Assembly (NCBI GenBank): GCA_036496025.1
Contig: DASXLW010000045.1
Coordinates: forward strand, 55,436 to 119,435
Direction of reading: 5' to 3'
DNA from: PALSA-505 sp036496025
GTDB taxonomy: Bacteria > Actinomycetota > Actinomycetes > Streptosporangiales > Streptosporangiaceae
DNA length: 64,000 nucleotides
Made by a program: the position numbers and the translations under genes. This document shows, piece by piece, positions 60,203 through 64,000 of the stretch. How positions within the stretch are numbered: position 1 is the first letter of the stretch; every line of letters starts with the position of its first letter. The notes beneath the pieces were generated by a model. It saw only the letters and a list, made by a program, of their open reading frames with translations. It was not told where the DNA came from and did no database searches.

Positions 60203-62295
60203 GTACCGACACATCTGTGCCCAAGCCGCGGGTGTCCGGGGTGGAGGCCTCAGACTCCGCCCTGCTGGACACGCTGTTCCGCGAGGCTCCGATCGGTTTC
60301 GCGTTCTTCGACACCGACCTTCGGTTCCGCCGCGTCAACCGCACCCTGGCCCGGCTGCACGGGATCCGCGACGAGGATCACCTGGGACACAAGCCATCGG
60401 AGGTCTGGCCGACCGCGCTCGCGACCAGCGCCGAAGCGGCCTTGCGCCGGGTGCTGGACGACGACCAGCCGGTGCTCGAAACGTACCAGCCGGTCATCGC
60501 GGCCGAGGAGCCGCAGGCGCCCGCCGAGGAGGCCCCGGCAGACCGCCAGCGGCACTGGGCGTTCTCCTGGTTCCCCTGTCACGACAGCCGGGCGACGATG
60601 ACCGGCGTGGTGCTGATCGCGGACGACATCACCGACCGGCAGCACTCCGCCGAGGCGGTCCGGCGCAGCGAGGCCAGATACCGCTCGCTGGTCCAGGCCG
60701 GCGCGCAGGTGGTCTGGGTCACGACGCCCACGGGGGAGGTCGCGGAGGACTCACCCGAGTGGCGCTGGATCACCGGCCAGACGCTCGAGGAGTACCTCGG
60801 GAACGGCTGGCTGGATGCCATTCACCCCGAGGACCGGGAGCGGGTGGAGCACGCCTGGCGGGAGTGTGTCGGCGCCGGGCGAGTCTTCGACAACCGGTAC
60901 CGGGTGCGGACGAAGGCCGGGGCTTACCGGCATTATGACGTGCGCGCGGTCCCGATCGAGCGGGCCGGGACGATAGTCGAGTGGGTGGGCGCGAGTACCG
61001 ATGTCACCGCCCAGCGCGAGGCCGAGGAGATGCGCGGCAGGCTGACCGAGCAGCTGTCCGCCGCGGCCCTGCGTACGGCCAGGCTGCAGCAGGCCACGTC
61101 GATGCTCGCCGAGGCGCTCACGGTGGAGCAGGTCGTCGAGGTGATCACGGAGGTGGGGCGGTCTGCGGTCGGGGCCGAGCGGTCGGCGGTGGCGCTGCTT
61201 GACCACGAAGGGCTGCGGCTGCGCACCGTCAACCCGGGCGGCCCGCCCGGCGAGCTCCCGCTGGAGGTGCCCAGCGTGATCAGCGCCGCCATCACGAGCC
61301 GGCGCCCGGTGCTGGTCGAGGATCCGGACGCGCTGCGCAGGCAGTTCGAGCCCGAGGCGAACGTCGACCTCTACCTCAGGCACAGCGACGAGCAGGCCTG
61401 GGTAGGGCTGCCGCTGCTGGCCGCGGGCGCGCCGCTGGGCGCGATCAGGTTCTCGTTCACCAGGCCGCGCCGGATCACCGAAGAGGAACGGGTGTTCCTC
61501 GAGGCCCTGGCCGGCCAGTGCGCGCTCGCGGTGGAGCGGGCCTCGATGTTCGAGCGCGAGCACACCACGGCGGAGACGCTGCAACGTAGCCTGCTGCCGG
61601 ACCGGCTGCCGACCGTTCCCGGGGTGATCCTGGAGGCCCGGTACCTGCCGGTCACCAGGAACATGGAGATCGGCGGCGACTGGTACGACGCCTTCAAGCT
61701 CCCGGACGGGCGGCTCGCCATCGCGGCCGGCGACGTCATGGGCAAGGGCCTGACCGCCGCCGCCGGGATGGGCCGGGTACGCAACGCGCTGCGCGCCCTG
61801 GCGCTGACCGATCCGCGGCCGGCCGCGGTACTGGCCGGCCTGGACCGGTTGTTCCGCGCCACCGAGCTCGACGAGCAGGTGACCACGGTCGCCTACCTGG
61901 TCATCGACCCCGCGACCGGGGAAGGGCTGGCCGGGAACGCCGGCCATTTGCCGCCGCTTCGGCTGAGTCCCGACGGCCCGCCGGTGCTCGACGCGATCGA
62001 GCCCGGCACCCCGCTCGGCTGGGCCAGTCCCCGCCAGCAGCATTCTTTCCGGCTCCCGCCCGGCAACACTGTGGTGTTCTACTCCGATGGACTAGTTGAG
62101 AACCGCACCCGCGGCCTCGATACCGGCCTGGATGAGCTGCTCGCCGTCGCCGGCCAGGCACCGCCGGAGGTGATCGGGCATCCCGACCGCCTTCTGGAAT
62201 ACCTGGTTGACCGGATGCTGGCCGGATATGAACAAGATGACGATGTCACCGTGCTCGTGCTGCATGTGCCCGGGCAAGACAGGGGAGCGAAGTAA
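60199..62295 (+). CDS. PAS-PAS-GAF SpoIIE-type serine phosphatase
   Basis: 698 residues from ATG 60199. An N-terminal PAS domain (LFREAPIGFAFFDTDLRFRR), a second PAS/PAC (EARYRSLVQAGAQVVWVTTP), a GAF domain (LTVEQVVEVITEVGRSAVGA) and a C-terminal PP2C-like SpoIIE domain are present. The last has IGGDWYDAFKL, GDVMGKGLTAAAGM, LAGNAGHLPPL, FYSDGLVENR and QDDDVTVLVL. All metal-binding Asp residues are kept. Such proteins dephosphorylate anti-anti-sigma factors in partner-switching stress control; the PAS and GAF domains sense a ligand or redox state. No partner anti-sigma gene is adjacent. The frame opens at 59878, but the earlier part is not convincing. Confidence 0.9.
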   Translation: MSTDTSVPKPRVSGVEASDSALLDTLFREAPIGFAFFDTDLRFRRVNRTLARLHGIRDEDHLGHKPSEVWPTALATSAEAALRRVLDDDQPVLETYQPVIAAEEPQAPAEEAPADRQRHWAFSWFPCHDSRATMTGVVLIADDITDRQHSAEAVRRSEARYRSLVQAGAQVVWVTTPTGEVAEDSPEWRWITGQTLEEYLGNGWLDAIHPEDRERVEHAWRECVGAGRVFDNRYRVRTKAGAYRHYDVRAVPIERAGTIVEWVGASTDVTAQREAEEMRGRLTEQLSAAALRTARLQQATSMLAEALTVEQVVEVITEVGRSAVGAERSAVALLDHEGLRLRTVNPGGPPGELPLEVPSVISAAITSRRPVLVEDPDALRRQFEPEANVDLYLRHSDEQAWVGLPLLAAGAPLGAIRFSFTRPRRITEEERVFLEALAGQCALAVERASMFEREHTTAETLQRSLLPDRLPTVPGVILEARYLPVTRNMEIGGDWYDAFKLPDGRLAIAAGDVMGKGLTAAAGMGRVRNALRALALTDPRPAAVLAGLDRLFRATELDEQVTTVAYLVIDPATGEGLAGNAGHLPPLRLSPDGPPVLDAIEPGTPLGWASPRQQHSFRLPPGNTVVFYSDGLVENRTRGLDTGLDELLAVAGQAPPEVIGHPDRLLEYLVDRMLAGYEQDDDVTVLVLHVPGQDRGAK

Positions 62296-62327
62296 TGAGG
62301 GGTCTGGCTGACCAAGTCACTCCCGAA

Positions 62328-62358
62328 GTCCGCCTAAGGTGGTGGTCAGGAGGCGGAC
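62328..62358 (+). terminator. Stem-loop after the phosphatase gene
   Basis: GTCCGCCT (62328-62335) pairs with AGGCGGAC (62351-62358) around a 15-base loop, 33 bases past the stop. The rest of the 62296-62534 gap holds no gene and must carry the sigma-factor promoter. Confidence 0.5.
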
Positions 62359-62534
62359 AGCAAGCATCGGTGCCAGCCCGTGGCGCTGGTTCGCCTTCTG
62401 GCACGACCCCCATAGCCGGGGCCTCGCAGTAGGGCCCAGATTCTGCAATACGTGTGCAGGAGAAAATCCGTGTCGCCTGCTAGTTCGGCCAGCCGGGTAC
62501 GGCCGGCCGCCATCCGGCGAAGGAAGGGGTGGCG

Positions 62535-64000
62535 ATGGTGAGCGCTGCCAACTCCGCAGCGAGGAAGCAACGGACTGGTCAGACGTCGCGCGATGCGGGC
62601 GCCGGGCCGGCGGAGAACGGCTCCACGGCTGGTGACAAGCGGCGGCGTCCGGACACGGATGGCCGGCCGGCAGGCAAGAAGTCCGCCAACGGGAAGCCCA
62701 ACGGGAAGCAGAGCGCGGGGGAGGGGACGAAAGCCGCTGAGCCGGCCGAGGCCCTCGAAGCGCAGGAGATGGAGACCTGGGTGCAGGACACCGCGGAAAG
62801 CGAACTGGCGATAGACAGCCTGGATCACCCGGCTGATCTCGATGCAGTGGTCGATATCGCGGTCGTTGACGACGTCGAGGTCGATGTCGACGTGGAAATC
62901 GATGCGGCGCTTGACGAGGCCGAGCTTGGTGACGACGTCGCCGATCCGGCCACCGACATCGCTGACATCGCGGACATCCCCGACGACGAGACTGATGCCG
63001 CGGAAGAGGCGGACGAGGCAGCTCCCGGAGCGGAGCAGCCGTCCGGTGTCGCAGCAGCGCCGGCTCCGGGTCAGCCCGCGCCTGCGGGCACTGAGGATGC
63101 CGAGGAAGACGTCTTCGTCTACGGTGACGACGACGACGACCTGCCCGCCGCGCAGGTGGCCGCGGCGGGGGCCACCGCCGACCCGGTCAAGGACTACCTC
63201 AAGCAGATCGGCAAGGTCCCGCTGCTCAACGCCGAGCAGGAGGTCGAGCTGGCCAAGCGGATCGAGGCGGGGCTGTTCGCCGAGGAGAAGCTGGCCGAGA
63301 CCAGGGCCCGGGCCGGCTCGGACGAGGCGATGGATCTCGAGTGGATCGCCTCCGATGGCCGCCGGGCCAAGAACCACCTGCTGGAGGCCAACCTGCGGCT
63401 GGTCGTCTCGCTGGCCAAGCGGTACACCGGCCGGGGGATGCTGTTCCTGGATCTGATCCAGGAGGGCAACCTGGGCCTGATCCGCGCGGTGGAGAAGTTC
63501 GACTACACCAAGGGCTACAAGTTCTCCACCTACGCCACCTGGTGGATCCGCCAGGCCATCACCCGCGCGATGGCCGACCAGGCCCGCACCATCCGGATCC
63601 CGGTACACATGGTCGAGGTCATCAACAAGCTGGCCCGGGTGCAGCGGCAGATGCTGCAAGACCTGGGCCGCGAGCCCACCCCCGAAGAACTCGCGGCCGA
63701 GCTGGACATGACCCCGGAAAAGGTCATCGAGGTGCAGAAGTACGGCCGGGAGCCGATCTCGCTGCACACCCCGCTCGGCGAGGACGGCGACAGCGAGTTC
63801 GGCGACCTGATCGAGGACTCCGAGGCCATCCAGCCCGGCGAGGCGGTCAGCTTCACGCTGCTGCAAGAGCAGCTGCACTCGGTGCTCGACACGCTGTCCG
63901 AGCGCGAGGCCGGCGTGGTGTCGATGCGGTTCGGCCTGACCGACGGGCAGCCCAAGACCCTCGACGAGATCGGCAAGGTCTACGGGGTCACCCGGGAGCG
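62535..64000 (+). CDS. rpoD: Principal RNA polymerase sigma factor (RpoD/HrdB type), 3' truncated by the window
   Basis: ATG 62535 follows GGAAGGAAGGGG; the frame stays open to the window edge (488 codons visible). The first 210 residues are charged, Lys/Ala-rich then strongly acidic, typical of actinobacterial HrdB. Region 1.2 starts DPVKDYLKQIGKVPLLNAEQ. Region 2 includes LRLVVSLAKRYTGRGMLFLD, LIQEGNLGLIRAVEKFDYTK and YKFSTYATWWIRQAITRAMA. Region 3 has GREPTPEELAAELDM, and region 4 begins SEREAGVVSMRFGLTDGQ. It directs housekeeping transcription. The end of region 4.2 is outside the window. Confidence 0.96.
   Translation, partial: MVSAANSAARKQRTGQTSRDAGAGPAENGSTAGDKRRRPDTDGRPAGKKSANGKPNGKQSAGEGTKAAEPAEALEAQEMETWVQDTAESELAIDSLDHPADLDAVVDIAVVDDVEVDVDVEIDAALDEAELGDDVADPATDIADIADIPDDETDAAEEADEAAPGAEQPSGVAAAPAPGQPAPAGTEDAEEDVFVYGDDDDDLPAAQVAAAGATADPVKDYLKQIGKVPLLNAEQEVELAKRIEAGLFAEEKLAETRARAGSDEAMDLEWIASDGRRAKNHLLEANLRLVVSLAKRYTGRGMLFLDLIQEGNLGLIRAVEKFDYTKGYKFSTYATWWIRQAITRAMADQARTIRIPVHMVEVINKLARVQRQMLQDLGREPTPEELAAELDMTPEKVIEVQKYGREPISLHTPLGEDGDSEFGDLIEDSEAIQPGEAVSFTLLQEQLHSVLDTLSEREAGVVSMRFGLTDGQPKTLDEIGKVYGVTRE

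Overview
The window is about 71-72% GC, densely packed and rich in GTG starts, GTGA/ATGA stop-start overlaps and leaderless starts. It encodes markers of a high-GC actinobacterium: a mycothiol-type maleylpyruvate isomerase-family protein, DUF3039, DUF2017, DUF1707 and DUF3618 proteins, a mec-cysO-cysM module, SnoaL-fused ECF sigma factors and an HrdB-type principal sigma factor. I infer a soil actinomycete, plausibly Streptosporangiales or near it; no 16S gene is present to settle this. Most genes are ordinary core genes and no prophage, transposase or CRISPR array is visible.

Layout. 1-7.4 kb: 3' end of a methylmalonyl-CoA mutase large subunit, thioredoxin-TPR protein, MarR regulator divergent from an ACT-malic enzyme, YqgE, DUF3039, alpha/beta hydrolase, and nicotinamide salvage (pncA, pncB). 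7.4-14.1 kb: clpS, DUF2017, mec-cysO-cysM, an acyl-CoA thioesterase-like gene, an MBL phosphodiesterase, rph and rdgB; this follows the Mycobacterium tuberculosis Rv1334-Rv1341 order. 14.2-15.4 kb: bcp, then an HNH endonuclease whose stop codon lies inside a tRNA-Leu(UAG) with an abnormally short variable loop. 15.4-19.5 kb: MFS exporter divergent from a SnoaL-ECF sigma factor, and small stress/membrane proteins. 19.5-21.4 kb: gcvH-gcvT and pterin dehydratase. 21.5-28.5 kb: P450, mycothiol-type enzyme, lipoprotein, FAD dehydrogenase and an HtrA-like protease with a Gly-Tyr-Pro repeat domain.

28.5-35.5 kb: cupin and Nudix proteins, then a divergent cluster of dimethylglycine/sarcosine dehydrogenase-like flavoprotein plus choline/ethanolamine kinase-like protein against an APC permease plus HutC-type GntR regulator. 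Operator candidates overlap both divergent promoters. 35.5-39.6 kb: second SnoaL-ECF sigma factor, a reductase remnant, second P450, and a winged-helix regulator with a 44-bp operator-like dyad. 39.8-45.4 kb: mgsA, leuS and two PF03640 proteins. The leuS leader carries a textbook ribosome-mediated attenuator: a 12-codon peptide with three consecutive Leu codons, an alternative hairpin containing the peptide stop, and a U-tailed terminator.

46-52 kb: lexA divergent from a LysM protein with two back-to-back SOS boxes, then nrdR-nrdJ preceded by two NrdR-box-like elements. 52-64 kb: MmyB-type XRE regulator, SnoaL-like protein, an MFS exporter with two compensating frameshifts, a truncated cupin remnant coupled to a GNAT gene, a membrane-anchored double-AAA (CbbX-like) protein, a conserved hypothetical, a PAS-GAF-SpoIIE phosphatase with an overlapping mini-ORF, and the principal sigma factor gene, which runs off the window end.

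The strongest leads are the leuS attenuator, the HNH/tRNA-Leu cassette, the cysM-thioesterase junction duplication, the CysO tail, and the amine-catabolism-like cluster with its operators.
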